The notes under the pieces are model-generated. The model saw only the letters and a list, made by a program, of their open reading frames with translations. It was not told the DNA's origin and did not search any database. A program made the position numbers and the translations under genes. Positions 8,128 to 16,779 of a DNA stretch of 64,000 nucleotides are shown in pieces. The DNA is from Halosolutus halophilus. Lineage in GTDB: Archaea > Halobacteriota > Halobacteria > Halobacteriales > Natrialbaceae. The first letter of the stretch is position 1. Each line of letters opens with the position of its first letter. Location of the stretch: the NCBI RefSeq assembly GCF_022869805.1, contig NZ_CP094974.1, forward strand, positions 682,001 to 746,000, in the 5' to 3' direction.

Positions 8128-9144
8128 GTGCATCGCAGAACATTCCTATACTCAACGGCTTCGGCAGCTACATCCACGGTTGGGTTTTCAACTGCTTCTA
8201 CGATTACTCCGGATAGCGACTTCCTGGAGGAATATAGCTATGCAGTCGCTCACTTCTTTGACGAGAACTGGGATCGTGCCACATTAGAGGAAGCCACGTT
8301 TGAAGCCGTTAACCATGTCTGCTACGCATACGGGAATGTGGAGAATCTAACCGGATCAGACCCATCGGAGGAATCTGGATATCTGAGTCAACTCGCAGAC
8401 GTGGCGAGTACAACGGAAATCGCTGACTGGGCCGCTGAGAATCTCGGTTATCTCGCATATTTCGTAGAAAACCTCGGCGTGATCTCAGACGGTGTTGTAA
8501 AGAAAATCGAAGAAATGGTGGAGAAAGTCCGCGATGGGACGAAATACGTCCCGCTCGTCTTGAGCATCAAAGGAGTGCTTGACGAGGGATGCTCTATTCA
8601 CAGTCAGGTAGAAACTGGGAAGGAAATAGCGAAGGAGACCTACACCGAGTTTTTCAAGCGCGTGGCACTAGTCGCTGTAGAAATCATACTGCTCGCCGCA
8701 GGAATTCCTGTTGCGTATAAAACCGCATTCGGTGTGACGGGCTGGGCGAACAGACGCCTCATCAACGCTGTTGGAAGACACATTGGCTGGGAAGCGTACT
8801 CATGGGTTCTAAGCCAGATTCATTGGGGAATCCGGGTTGTGTTCGCTGAGGGGATGGGGGAAGCGATTGACAACACTGTCGAAATAGTAACTGCAGATGT
8901 AGTCTCTGCCGCAAGGAGTGAAGGAGACGATCTGTCGAGGGATGTGGTTGAACAGCAGGCACAAACTCATGTCGAGGATATGGCTGATTATACTGATAAA
9001 TGGAGTTACAACTACGAACTATGGGATGCCAAACGTAGGATTCGAGTAACGAAACAACAGGCAGAACAGCAGGCAAAGGATACCAGAGAAGAATTCCTTG
9101 ATCTGTTACCCTTTGCGACATCGGAAAGGGCTGTGAGGTTGTGA
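8128..9144 (+). CDS. Unknown Tat-exported protein, 338 residues
   Basis: The GTG-initiated product starts with a twin-arginine signal (HRRTFLYSTASAAT, then a short hydrophobic stretch), so folded export is likely. The mature part is acidic and mostly helical by composition. One strongly hydrophobic segment (about residues 178-200, VALVAVEIILLAAGIPVAY) could be membrane-associated, and Gln/Lys/Glu-rich helices follow near the C-terminus. I recognise no family. Its codon use and base composition are more AT-rich than the glycan genes around it, and it sits inside a disrupted nucleotidyltransferase gene, so it looks like transferred or inserted DNA. An AT-rich promoter-like stretch (CTTTTATTACTG, about 8091-8102) lies upstream. 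Confidence 0.75.
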   Translation: MHRRTFLYSTASAATSTVGFSTASTITPDSDFLEEYSYAVAHFFDENWDRATLEEATFEAVNHVCYAYGNVENLTGSDPSEESGYLSQLADVASTTEIADWAAENLGYLAYFVENLGVISDGVVKKIEEMVEKVRDGTKYVPLVLSIKGVLDEGCSIHSQVETGKEIAKETYTEFFKRVALVAVEIILLAAGIPVAYKTAFGVTGWANRRLINAVGRHIGWEAYSWVLSQIHWGIRVVFAEGMGEAIDNTVEIVTADVVSAARSEGDDLSRDVVEQQAQTHVEDMADYTDKWSYNYELWDAKRRIRVTKQQAEQQAKDTREEFLDLLPFATSERAVRL

Positions 9145-9316
9145 GAGAATAGCAGAAACAATCACGCTGAGTTTATCACGGCACGTTAGGTAACGATCTA
9201 TCCCACGTCTGCAGCTTAGGAGGGACAGCAAGTCAACGATGGGAGGTACTCGACTCTGGTGCCAAGGGCAGCTGCTCGGGTCCATGATTGCGCCGCTGGA
9301 TCTAGCAGAGGAATCG

Positions 9317-9431
9317 CGAACACGTGCGTGAGCAGCGGCTGCCCGGCGACCGAGACGAGCGCCTTGGGTCGGTCGTCCGTCAGCGGCCGCAGGCGGGTTC
9401 CCTTCCCCGCCACGGGCACAACGGCTTGCAT
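9317..9431 (-). pseudogene. N-terminal fragment of a sugar nucleotidyltransferase
   Basis: Beginning at the minus-strand ATG at 9431, about 38 residues read MQAVVPVAGKGTRLRPLTD and then RPKALVSVAGQPLLTHVF, the signature start of NDP-sugar pyrophosphorylases (G-x-G-T-R-L-R-P-L-T and P-K). After HVF the similarity stops and the frame ends at 9216. The enzyme normally needs about 240-400 residues, so this is a broken gene. Its C-terminal end is at 7577-7846. Confidence 0.75.
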
Positions 9432-9553
9432 ACGACGCAATACCGAACCGATCGGCAAAAAGGTCCGCTCCCTCGGTCAGGTGCCGACGGGTACGACTAC
9501 TGCCTTCTCACATACTCTGCCCAAAGCAAGCGCCCGCCAGTAGAAGTCTGAAT

Positions 9554-10676
9554 TCAGTTCGTGGACTCAGTCGGACACGTAACGGTCACGTCACCGTCTT
9601 CTCCGTCCTCGCCCGCTTGTAACCACCGCCCGGCCTCGTCGCGATCCGCGGGATAGCCGACGTCGATCCGCCAGCCATCGAGCCCGATCGCGCGGGACGG
9701 CGCTGAGGCACACTCGGTGTGAGAAGGCGACGCTCACTGTGCCTGCCGGCGGCCGATCGATGGGACGGCGGAGAGCGATGGAAACGACCTCGCTGGGCGA
9801 TCGGACCGCGACGGTGACTACCTCGGTGTCACCCGAGTAGGTGACGTGGGCGGCGACAAGTGACCGGACTTCGCTGTCACTGGCCCGCGATGGACCCGCC
9901 GCTCACGCGGCGCTCCGGGTCCGCATCTCACTCCCGAGGAGTACAGGTGACGAATTTTTGGGCACGTTGAGAGACTACTCATCCGTACACCCCAACTGCA
10001 CATCCCTGTATTTAGTTGGGTATATTCTTCTTTATTCATAACGAATTCTCAGAAACTTTATTTTGATTTAGCACTCCGAATTCGGTACTTGCAGGGAATT
10101 ATTTTTGCAATAATATGTAGTATAACTCTTCAATCGAATTTTGAGCTATTATTCTGTATTGACCGTCCAGAAGTTCTAAAGTGGTGTATTTGGGGACAGA
10201 TAAGCCACTAATGCACGTGTGTAGGCTCTACAGCGTGGGAATCCTGCTCTACGAATGTACACTTCCTATATGTAATTTAATCTCACGACTGTCGTACCGA
10301 TAGCGACTTCGAATCTGTCGTCTGCCGGGGATAGGCCTGCGTACAGTCACGTGTTCGCATCGCGTCAGAGGGCGATGACAGACACCGGCAATAGCGCTGG
10401 AGCGAGACGACGGAAAGCCGCCGGAAAACCCGACACGGCAGGGGTACGACCGTAGCGTGAGGCGATCGACGTTTCGGCGGACTCCGTCTGCTGCTCTGCG
10501 CGCTGGCCTTGGATATCACGTCGTTCGTAGTCGCGCTCCAGGCTCTCGTTCGGTCGTTGAACGAATTGCCCCTCGAGCCGTGAGCCGTCCGAATTCGACA
10601 GCCTGAAAACTAGTCGAGAAGCACTGCCGGCCGACTGCTAGTGGGTTCGTCTGGTCCCGTGGGGCGTGATCGCGTG
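9554..10676. other. Long stretch without an intact gene
   Basis: No convincing complete gene is visible. On the minus strand a short open tail ending at 9554 contains GWRIDVGYPADRDEA and may be the end of a lost gene of unknown family. The part from about 9990 to 10290 is markedly AT-rich. A short GTGGGAATCCTGCTCT string near 10237 resembles the 3' ends of IS200/IS605-type elements, but too little is left to call one. Together with the broken genes to the left, this looks like a rearranged, decaying segment. Confidence 0.5.
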
Positions 10677-10907
10677 TTATACCGTGCTTTGAGCTCGGAG
10701 CTCTTTATCCATATCCTCATACAACAATATTGCCACCGTGAAGGAGAATGACATTACTAAGAGTAGAACGAACTGAGCAACTCCGCTAAGCATCCCCGAA
10801 ATCGGTTCAATTTCTTGCCACATGGCTAGTAAGTAAATCATGTAAATTAAAAATAACGCTGTTGATACCGCCAGTGATGCTCTTGCAGCTGTTTGCTTGA
10901 ACCCCAT
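10677..10907 (-). CDS. Small membrane protein, 76 residues
   Basis: The product has two predicted membrane helices (about residues 12-30, ASLAVSTALFLIYMIYLLA, and 42-63) and a short charged C-terminus. It lies about 100 nt downstream of dctM on the same strand and could be a late gene of the TRAP operon, though the gap and the lack of a family match leave this open. The base composition is AT-rich, like the transporter genes next to it. Confidence 0.5.
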   Translation of the reverse strand: MGFKQTAARASLAVSTALFLIYMIYLLAMWQEIEPISGMLSGVAQFVLLLVMSFSFTVAILLYEDMDKELRAQSTV

Positions 10908-11007
10908 GTTAGCAATGTACTCACCACCACACTTATAGTTTTTGATGATAATTCCATTCCAAAGAAGGATCGAATCTACTTTTCAAAGAGAATAGATGAG
11001 ATAGATG

Positions 11008-12288
11008 TTAGAGCCAGATCATCGAGATGGCAGGGATCATCCCGATCGCGAGGACGATTATCGTCATAGATATTATGAACGGGATGGAGCGCTTGGCGAT
11101 CTTTGTGATCGGTTCCCCACTAATCCCTGCCATAACGTAGAGGTTGAGTCCGATTGGCGGTGTCATGAATCCGATTCCGAGAGCAGACACCATGAATACG
11201 ACGAAGTGGACCGGATCCATTCCGACCTCCGTCGCTACTGGTAGGAGTAACGGGCCCAGAATTAGAATGTTCGGTGTCGTTTCCATTACAGCTCCCGCAA
11301 TCATAAATATAATAAACATTATTATAATTATCAAGTAAAAATTAGTGGTGAGTGCCGTGAGATAGCCGACGACCTGTTGGGGGAGACGGAGTGCGGAAAG
11401 AACTTGACTAAATAAAATCGCGACTGCAATAATCGGTGAAATAACCCCGTTAACTAGTGCACTTCTCTCGAACATTCCGGGGAAGTCGGAGAGTGGAAGC
11501 CGCCCACCTGCGACGCCGATAACTATTGTCAGGAGGACAGCCACGGCTGCTGCCTCGCTCGGTGTAAAAACACCTGAATAAATCCCGCCAAGAATGATCA
11601 CCGGGATCATTAGAGCGAATTTCGCCTCCCAAACCGAATTACCGACTTCTTTCGGTTCGGGATGACCCGTGGCTTGCTCATAATTTTCCTTATGGTTAAC
11701 AAACATATTTGTGAGGATTAATCCAGAAAGTACGATGATTCCCGGGATAAATGCCGCAAGAAAGAGCGTAGACGCTGAAACGCCGAGAGCAACGCCGGCA
11801 ATAATGTACGCAATACTTGGCGGAATGAGAATACCAGTGGACGCACCACTAGCAATAAGAGCAGAAGCATATGACCGATCGTATCCTGTGTCATCAAGAT
11901 AATTGATAGTCATCCGACCAACTGCTGCAGCAGCGGATGCGTTCGAGCCACTAATTGCTGCAAACAGCCCACAACCGAATAAAGTAGCTGTGCCGAGAGC
12001 GCTACTGAACCCGGCAAAGACGGCTTCAGCGAATTGGAGCAATTTTTCGGATAAACCGGTTCCTGCCAGTGCATCCCCTGTAAGAATGAACAGGGGAACA
12101 GCAATCAGGGGGAACGAATTTAATCCATTGAATATGGATTCCCCGACGATCGAAAACGGCAAGATGCTAGTCATTTGTAACAGTACTAATGTGCCGATCC
12201 CTAACCAAGCGATTACAGGAACCCCTAGTAGCATCAAAACGATCATTAATACTACTGGGAGTATCACTTCAAATCCTACCATGATCAC
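11008..12288 (-). CDS. dctM: TRAP transporter large permease (DctM)
   Basis: The 426-residue product is a polytopic membrane protein of the DctM/TRAP large-subunit family: about 12 hydrophobic segments, GSNASAAAAVGRM near residues 113-125, SGASTGILIPPS near 147-158 and GFMTPPIGLNLYV near the C-terminus, all family hallmarks. It forms the sodium-driven translocation channel of a tripartite ATP-independent transporter for small carboxylates or sulfonates. The ATG overlaps the stop of dctQ (ATGA). Neighbours (SDR, SuyAB, SuyZ, HpsN-like genes) suggest that the substrate is a C3 sulfonate, which is inference. Confidence 0.92.
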   Translation of the reverse strand: MIMVGFEVILPVVLMIVLMLLGVPVIAWLGIGTLVLLQMTSILPFSIVGESIFNGLNSFPLIAVPLFILTGDALAGTGLSEKLLQFAEAVFAGFSSALGTATLFGCGLFAAISGSNASAAAAVGRMTINYLDDTGYDRSYASALIASGASTGILIPPSIAYIIAGVALGVSASTLFLAAFIPGIIVLSGLILTNMFVNHKENYEQATGHPEPKEVGNSVWEAKFALMIPVIILGGIYSGVFTPSEAAAVAVLLTIVIGVAGGRLPLSDFPGMFERSALVNGVISPIIAVAILFSQVLSALRLPQQVVGYLTALTTNFYLIIIIMFIIFMIAGAVMETTPNILILGPLLLPVATEVGMDPVHFVVFMVSALGIGFMTPPIGLNLYVMAGISGEPITKIAKRSIPFIISMTIIVLAIGMIPAISMIWL

Positions 12289-12854
12289 TCACTGAATAAT
12301 GTTTCTCCTTTGTAGACCGGTTCGCCGTTCTTTATGTCTTGGACGTCCCTATACGTTGCTTGCAATATTCGGATCACAAAGAGTGACATCCCAAACGGGA
12401 TCGCGACCTGGAAGAAGGCGAGGTTCACGCGTAGCGCTTGGCTGACCGATCCAAATGTTATTGAATTCTGTATGAGCGGGATTGAGATCTGTATCGCCGC
12501 GACAGAGAATATCAGCATCATGAGATCCCCGAGCACATATAGTAGCCCAGTAGTGCGTTCGGAAACGTAATCGTGGATAATATCTATTCGAATATGCAGC
12601 CGTTCGTTGACGCCCCAGCTCGCGCCGATCCATGTTAAATATATGAACATATACCGCGCTGATTCTGGCCCCCACAAGCTGGACATGTTGAGAACGAATC
12701 GGCGGAATACCTCTGTCCCGATGATAAAGACGATATAGGTATACAGGGTGAGCAGTAACACCCGTTCTGCATTACTGTTCAAATAATAAATGATATTCGC
12801 CACGCTACTCCGGAAGCGTCCATTAACACTGAACGAGGGTTCTGTGGTGCTCAT
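12285..12854 (-). CDS. dctQ: TRAP transporter small permease (DctQ)
   Basis: The 189-residue product has four hydrophobic helices and the DctQ pattern (WGPESARYMFIYLTWIGAS, followed by a conserved HIRIDI segment). It is the small membrane subunit that pairs with DctM. It lies 5 nt downstream of dctP and overlaps dctM by 4 nt, so the three genes are clearly one operon (13972 to 11008). Confidence 0.9.
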   Translation of the reverse strand: MSTTEPSFSVNGRFRSSVANIIYYLNSNAERVLLLTLYTYIVFIIGTEVFRRFVLNMSSLWGPESARYMFIYLTWIGASWGVNERLHIRIDIIHDYVSERTTGLLYVLGDLMMLIFSVAAIQISIPLIQNSITFGSVSQALRVNLAFFQVAIPFGMSLFVIRILQATYRDVQDIKNGEPVYKGETLFSE

Positions 12855-12859
12855 CTGTA

Positions 12860-13972
12860 CTATGGTTCATCAACGGTGAAATCACTCTGTTCCTGGGTGG
12901 CTTCCTCTAACCGTTCGAACGTTTCCATATCACCCGCCAACTCCACCTTCCAGTCATCCCAGTCCGATTGATCATATGCCATCTCATTACGCCACTCCTC
13001 GAGTTCATCGTCATTCAGACTGTGAATTTCCACCCCGTTATCTTCAAGGACCTCGTACGAGTTCTCTCGAGAGATCGGGACTTGCTCGAGGTTTTGTTCG
13101 AACGTCTGTTCTGCTGCACTTGAAAGTCCGTCCTGCAGGTCCTCTGGGAGGCTCTGGTACCACTCCGAGTTCACAGCATACACCTGAGCGTCTTCAACAA
13201 TATTCGTCAAGGTGACGTGTGAAATGATGTCTTCAAAGCCGAAAGCAACGTATGCTTCGGGAGCCGTGTGGACTGTATCCGCAACCCCTTCTTGAATTGC
13301 GGACGGTGTTTCACCCCAATCAACAGGTGTCGGATTCGCATCGACCATTCCCCATGCCTCGGATAAGATGTCAGAACCGGGGACCCGGTGCCGCAGCCCT
13401 GCCATGTCCGACGGCGACAGTATTGGCTCATCCACGGCATCTCCCACAGCAACAGCACGTGGATCAATCACGAGATAGAACAAGGGTTCAAATCCATTTT
13501 CACGCACGTTTTCGTGAACAATATCATTCCAGGCATCGCTCGTGACAAGGTTCACAAACTCTTGGTTCGTTCCGGCAAAGTACGGAAGGTTGACGAGGTC
13601 CACCGCACTGGCATACGGTGAAAAGTTGGCAAACGAGAATTGAGCCGCCTGGATCGTATTGTTTTGGACTTGATTTGCGAGTTCAGCGCCTGCTCCGAGC
13701 ACACCACCGGGATGATGATTGACTTGGATTCGGCCGTCCGTCTCCGCCTCGACGTTCTCAATGAACGCCTTTTGCATCACAGGGTAATGTTCTGTGGTAC
13801 CTTCCGTGTACGCCGTCGCAAAATCCAACGTGAATTCTCCATCCCCGCCCCCGCCTCCAGTACCGCTTTGTCCGCCGAGACAGCCGGCAACCGCCCCGAT
13901 TCCGCTAACGGCCGTGATTTTGAGAACCGATCTCCGACTACTACCTGAAGCATCTGAATGCTTTCGTGGCAT
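12860..13972 (-). CDS. dctP: TRAP transporter substrate-binding lipoprotein (DctP)
   Basis: The 370-residue product has a Tat lipoprotein signal (SSRRSVLKITAVSG, then a lipobox AVAGC) and a Gly-rich linker before the mature binding domain. The DctP fold is supported by LRHRVPGSDIL near residue 190, by VDWGETPSAIQEGVADTVH and by the spacing of the rest. It captures the substrate outside the cell, anchored by its Cys lipid. A TATA-like element (ATTATAAATAG on the minus strand, about 13999-14009) stands upstream, divergent from the SDR promoter. The substrate is predicted to be a small anionic sulfonate or hydroxyacid from context only. Confidence 0.9.
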   Translation of the reverse strand: MPRKHSDASGSSRRSVLKITAVSGIGAVAGCLGGQSGTGGGGGDGEFTLDFATAYTEGTTEHYPVMQKAFIENVEAETDGRIQVNHHPGGVLGAGAELANQVQNNTIQAAQFSFANFSPYASAVDLVNLPYFAGTNQEFVNLVTSDAWNDIVHENVRENGFEPLFYLVIDPRAVAVGDAVDEPILSPSDMAGLRHRVPGSDILSEAWGMVDANPTPVDWGETPSAIQEGVADTVHTAPEAYVAFGFEDIISHVTLTNIVEDAQVYAVNSEWYQSLPEDLQDGLSSAAEQTFEQNLEQVPISRENSYEVLEDNGVEIHSLNDDELEEWRNEMAYDQSDWDDWKVELAGDMETFERLEEATQEQSDFTVDEP

Positions 13973-14088
13973 ACATCCACATGCATATTATCCCACCTAT
14001 TTATAATTATTGGTGAACTTTTTTCGTTAGAGTACTGTGTCCTAGGTTTCAATAATGTTTATATGTGGTGATTGTGATCTCAAGTTGT
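13973..14088. promoter_or_regulatory. Divergent promoter region dctPQM / SDR
   Basis: The 116-bp gap contains a TATA-like element for each side: ATTATAAATAG reading left (about 13999-14009) and AATGTTTATATG reading right (about 14053-14064, 25-36 nt before the SDR ATG at 14089). The placing of both suggests coordinated divergent expression, possibly by the IclR regulator at 20014. No clear palindromic operator was found. Confidence 0.45.
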
Positions 14089-14844
14089 ATGCTTGACGGT
14101 AAGACTGCCGTAGTAACTGGCGGGTCAAGTGGTATCGGAAGAGCGATCGCACAGAAGTACGCAGCCGAGGGAGCCGCTGTCGTCATTGGGGATCAGAAAG
14201 AAGAGCCCCGCCGAGCAGAACTCCCCACAGTAGAAACAATTGAAAAGGAAGGTGGTGAGGCAACGTTCGTATCAACAGACGTCACTGAATACCAGGATGT
14301 TGTCGACCTAGTCGAGGTCGCTGATAGAGAGTACGGGAGCGTTGATATCATGGTGAACAATGCGGGGATTCTCCAGCAGACGCTACTCCATGAAACCTCT
14401 TCAGAGCAGTGGGAGGAGCTAATGGACATTAATGTGACTGGGGTGTTCCACGGATCCAAAGCGGCTATTCAAAAAATGCTGGAGCAGGACTCCGGAGGAA
14501 ATATCGTCAATATCTCTTCCATCAGTGGCTCCATTGGACGCGCTAACGCGCCAGCATATTGTACCTCAAAGGGGGCTGTAACCATGATGACTCGACAAAA
14601 TGCGATCGATTATGGCCCAAAAGGAATCCGAGTCAATGCTGTAGGTCCAGGAGGGACGTTGACATCGATGGTATATGAAACGATGTCAGAAGAGCGCCGT
14701 GAATACCTAGAAATGCAGACCCCGCTGAGGAGGCTCGCTGAGCCGGATGAAATCGCTGAGGTTGCGACGTTTCTTGCGTCAGATATGGCAAGCTATGTCA
14801 ATGGGCACGTTCTCTTCGCTGATGGGGGATTCTCGATCTCATAG
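14089..14844 (+). CDS. SDR oxidoreductase, candidate DHPS/sulfolactate-pathway dehydrogenase
   Basis: The 251-residue product is a classical SDR: TGGSSGIGRA cofactor motif near residue 8, NNAGIL, active-site Ser in NISSISGS, and Y-x-x-x-K in YCTSKGA. A Gly/Asp-rich GDQKE after the second strand suits NAD. An in-frame GTG lies upstream at 14065, but the family start and the TATA-like spacing favour the ATG at 14089. In bacterial dihydroxypropanesulfonate (DHPS) degradation, SDR enzymes HpsO and HpsP interconvert DHPS enantiomers beside HpsN. The gene order here (TRAP, SDR, SuyBA, SuyZ, HpsN-like, IclR) supports such a role, but any 2-hydroxy substrate is possible. Confidence 0.85.
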   Translation: MLDGKTAVVTGGSSGIGRAIAQKYAAEGAAVVIGDQKEEPRRAELPTVETIEKEGGEATFVSTDVTEYQDVVDLVEVADREYGSVDIMVNNAGILQQTLLHETSSEQWEELMDINVTGVFHGSKAAIQKMLEQDSGGNIVNISSISGSIGRANAPAYCTSKGAVTMMTRQNAIDYGPKGIRVNAVGPGGTLTSMVYETMSEERREYLEMQTPLRRLAEPDEIAEVATFLASDMASYVNGHVLFADGGFSIS

Positions 14845-15148
14845 CTGTTGAAGTGAAATCGGGTTTTTCTGCAGAGGGATACTACTCTCAAATCAATCCC
14901 ATCAAGAACGGCGGACAACTTGCTGAGTAGAGTTGCTAGCGAGAAGGGATCTGATCTCCGTTCGCGTTCCCGCCGCGTCAGTACCGCCTATCCGACGATC
15001 CGTGTGACGGAACAGTGGGTTACAGTCCAGTACAGCGATTCGTGTTAGAACACGATTTCAACGCTGGTACGAGATCACGCCAACCTCTCTACGTTAACTC
15101 CGAAAAAAGATCGTAGTTTCGCCGGCCACCGGATCTTCTAAGGGGGGA
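14845..15148. other. Intergenic, nothing recognised
   Basis: About 300 bp between the convergent ends of the SDR gene and suyB copy 1. I see no ORF, strong palindrome or repeat that I can support. Confidence 0.5.
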
Positions 15149-16312
15149 TTATGTCGACGGACCGATCCGGTGGATCGCGAACTGACTTTCGCCGAGCACT
15201 TCGCTGAGTGTTTGCTTGCCGTTGACGACCTCCATGATCTCGTCCCAGAGTTCGTCGGTGGCCCAGTCGATCGTCTGGTCGCCGACCAGCGCTTCGCTGA
15301 CGTCGACGTCGGTTTCTTCGGGAACGCGTTCGGCGCTGCCGGGGTTCCCGGTGATCTTGATCGTCGGCATGATCGCGTTCGAGAGGGTGTGGCCCTGGCC
15401 CGTGGAGATGATCATGAAGTGTGCGCCGCCGGCACCGATCCCGGTGACTGATTCTGCGCCGTGGCCGGGCGAGTCCATGATGTACATGCCACTCTCCTCG
15501 GGAATTTGCTCGGCGTAGTCGACCAGGTCCTGGATGGGGCCGTCGCCGGATTTGACCAGCGCGCCGAGGGCTTTCTCCTCGATGGTCGTCAGCCCACCGT
15601 CCATGTTGTCCGGCGTCGGCTGGGCGCCCCGGACGTCGTAGCCGGTCTCTTGCAGTCGCTGGTCCCAGTTATCGACGTAGTCCAGAATCTTCTGGGCGAC
15701 GTCGTCGTTGACCGCGCGTTCGGCCAGCCCTTCCTCACCGCCGAAGAACTCCGGCGTTTCCGCGAAGACGGCGCGGCCGCCTTCGTCGATGAGCCGCCAG
15801 GCGGCCCCTGCAGTGGCCTTGTGCTGGCAGAGGCCGCTGGTGGTGTCCGAGGTCGCACAATTGATCCCGAAGGTGAGATTCGAGATGTCATGGGGCTGGC
15901 GCTGCTGGGCGCTGGCGTCCTGGACCATCTCGCGGGTGGCGTTGACGGTGGCTTTGAGGCCGTTCATCACGCCCTTCTCGTCGTGGATGTTGATGCTCGC
16001 ACTCGGGCGGCCGGTCTCCGCGATGTCGTCGGCCAGTTCGTCGCCGTCAACGATCTCGCCGGCGTGGGCGACCACGACCGCCCCGTAGGTGTTCGGGTGG
16101 GTGGCATAGCCGAGCAGCGTCCGGTAGGTCTGGAAGACGTCGGGTTTCGTCTGACACCGCCCCAGCGGATGGGTGATCGGGATCGCATCGTCGACGATCT
16201 CCGCCGCTCGCTTTACCGTGTCGTTGGCGTACGGGGCCGTCGCGATGATCGGGACGAAGTTTCGAATGCCAATACTGCCGTCAGATCGTTCGTATCCGAG
16301 AAAGTCTGTCAT
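15149..16312 (-). CDS. suyB: Large subunit of sulfolactate sulfo-lyase (UxaA superfamily), copy 1
   Basis: The 387-residue product is a UxaA/altronate-dehydratase large domain without the SAF part (GIRNFVPII, HPLGRCQTK, FGINCATSDTTSGL, MYIMDSPGHGAESVTG, GQGHTL). SuyB is the known member of this superfamily that works with a separate SAF subunit, SuyA, to split (R)-3-sulfolactate into pyruvate and sulfite. Here the SAF gene lies 28 nt upstream, a SuyZ-type exporter follows, and HpsN- and ComC-like genes are in the window. All of this favours SuyB over altronate or galactarate dehydratase, though those remain possible. The protein is identical to that of copy 2 at 30877; the genes differ at 11 third-codon positions. 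It is distinctly more GC-rich than the genes around it. Confidence 0.75.
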   Translation of the reverse strand: MTDFLGYERSDGSIGIRNFVPIIATAPYANDTVKRAAEIVDDAIPITHPLGRCQTKPDVFQTYRTLLGYATHPNTYGAVVVAHAGEIVDGDELADDIAETGRPSASINIHDEKGVMNGLKATVNATREMVQDASAQQRQPHDISNLTFGINCATSDTTSGLCQHKATAGAAWRLIDEGGRAVFAETPEFFGGEEGLAERAVNDDVAQKILDYVDNWDQRLQETGYDVRGAQPTPDNMDGGLTTIEEKALGALVKSGDGPIQDLVDYAEQIPEESGMYIMDSPGHGAESVTGIGAGGAHFMIISTGQGHTLSNAIMPTIKITGNPGSAERVPEETDVDVSEALVGDQTIDWATDELWDEIMEVVNGKQTLSEVLGESQFAIHRIGPST

Positions 16313-16340
16313 TATGTATCTTAGATTCTCTGTTGATGCG

Positions 16341-16646
16341 TTATGCGGTCTCCTCGGCTAGGTCGCCGCGGCCGTAGTTGCTCTCGACGTTGTGCGCGTG
16401 GACCCACTCGCCCGCCTCGATATCCCGAGAGGCGTAGCCGATACTGAGTCCGTACTTGTACACCGTCTCACCCTCAGGGATGTCCTCGAGGGCGATCTTG
16501 TGGCCAAACGTGACATCTTCCGCCACTTCGACTGTGACTTCGTTGTCGCCGACGTCAACTGTCACTGTCTCGCCGCCGTTCAGTTCTCGAATGGCGGTCG
16601 CAACGTTGTCATCTGATTCTACCGCTACGATGTGGGAATCACCCAT
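16341..16646 (-). CDS. suyA: Small SAF-domain subunit of sulfolactate sulfo-lyase, copy 1
   Basis: The 101-residue product is a stand-alone SAF/UxaA N-terminal domain: GHKIALEDIPEG, VYKYGLSIG, then WVHAHNVES. In the UxaA superfamily this domain closes over the active site of the large subunit. SuyA and SuyB are separate proteins in known sulfolactate sulfo-lyases, as here. A TATA-like ACTATTTTAG on the minus strand (about 16671-16680) is about 27 nt upstream of the ATG, so suyAB has its own promoter separate from suyZ (133-bp gap). It differs from copy 2 at about residues 23-42. Confidence 0.75.
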   Translation of the reverse strand: MGDSHIVAVESDDNVATAIRELNGGETVTVDVGDNEVTVEVAEDVTFGHKIALEDIPEGETVYKYGLSIGYASRDIEAGEWVHAHNVESNYGRGDLAEETA

Positions 16647-16670
16647 GGGTACACTGAACTGACGCCCCCC

Positions 16671-16680
16671 TAAAATAGTT
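16671..16680 (-). promoter_or_regulatory. TATA-like promoter element of suyA copy 1
   Basis: On the minus strand ACTATTTTAG lies 25-34 nt before the suyA ATG, the usual archaeal distance for a leaderless or very short-leader transcript. Confidence 0.4.
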
Positions 16681-16779
16681 TGCTATTATGGCAATTCATT
16701 CGAAACGTAAAATCATCAAGGCTGATATTATGTATCAAAACAAAAAAATATTGGAGGAACCGGATGCGATCGGGTATGA

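Larger units (their letters stand above)
15149..16646. repeat. Dispersed duplicate of suyB-suyA (partner 30877-32372)
   Basis: By eye, suyB at 15149-16312 and 30877-32040 differ at 15152, 15158, 15161, 15179, 15185, 15188, 15290, 15293, 15296, 15404 and 16187, and are otherwise the same, with about 780 bp in a row identical. The short suyB-suyA spacer is unrelated between the copies. The suyA genes differ by about six amino acids in the first half and are near identical after that. The next gene, suyZ, is clearly divergent. This mosaic fits gene conversion better than a single recent block duplication. Confidence 0.85.

Noticed and set aside
10231-10252. 3' end of an IS200/IS605 element
   Set aside because: A short GTGGGAATCCTGC-like string alone; no transposase and no hairpin pair could be found.
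15149-16646. Altronate dehydratase (UxaA) assignment for the SuyA/SuyB pair
   Set aside because: Separate small and large subunits plus SuyZ, HpsN and ComC neighbours fit SuyAB better; it stays an alternative pending assay.
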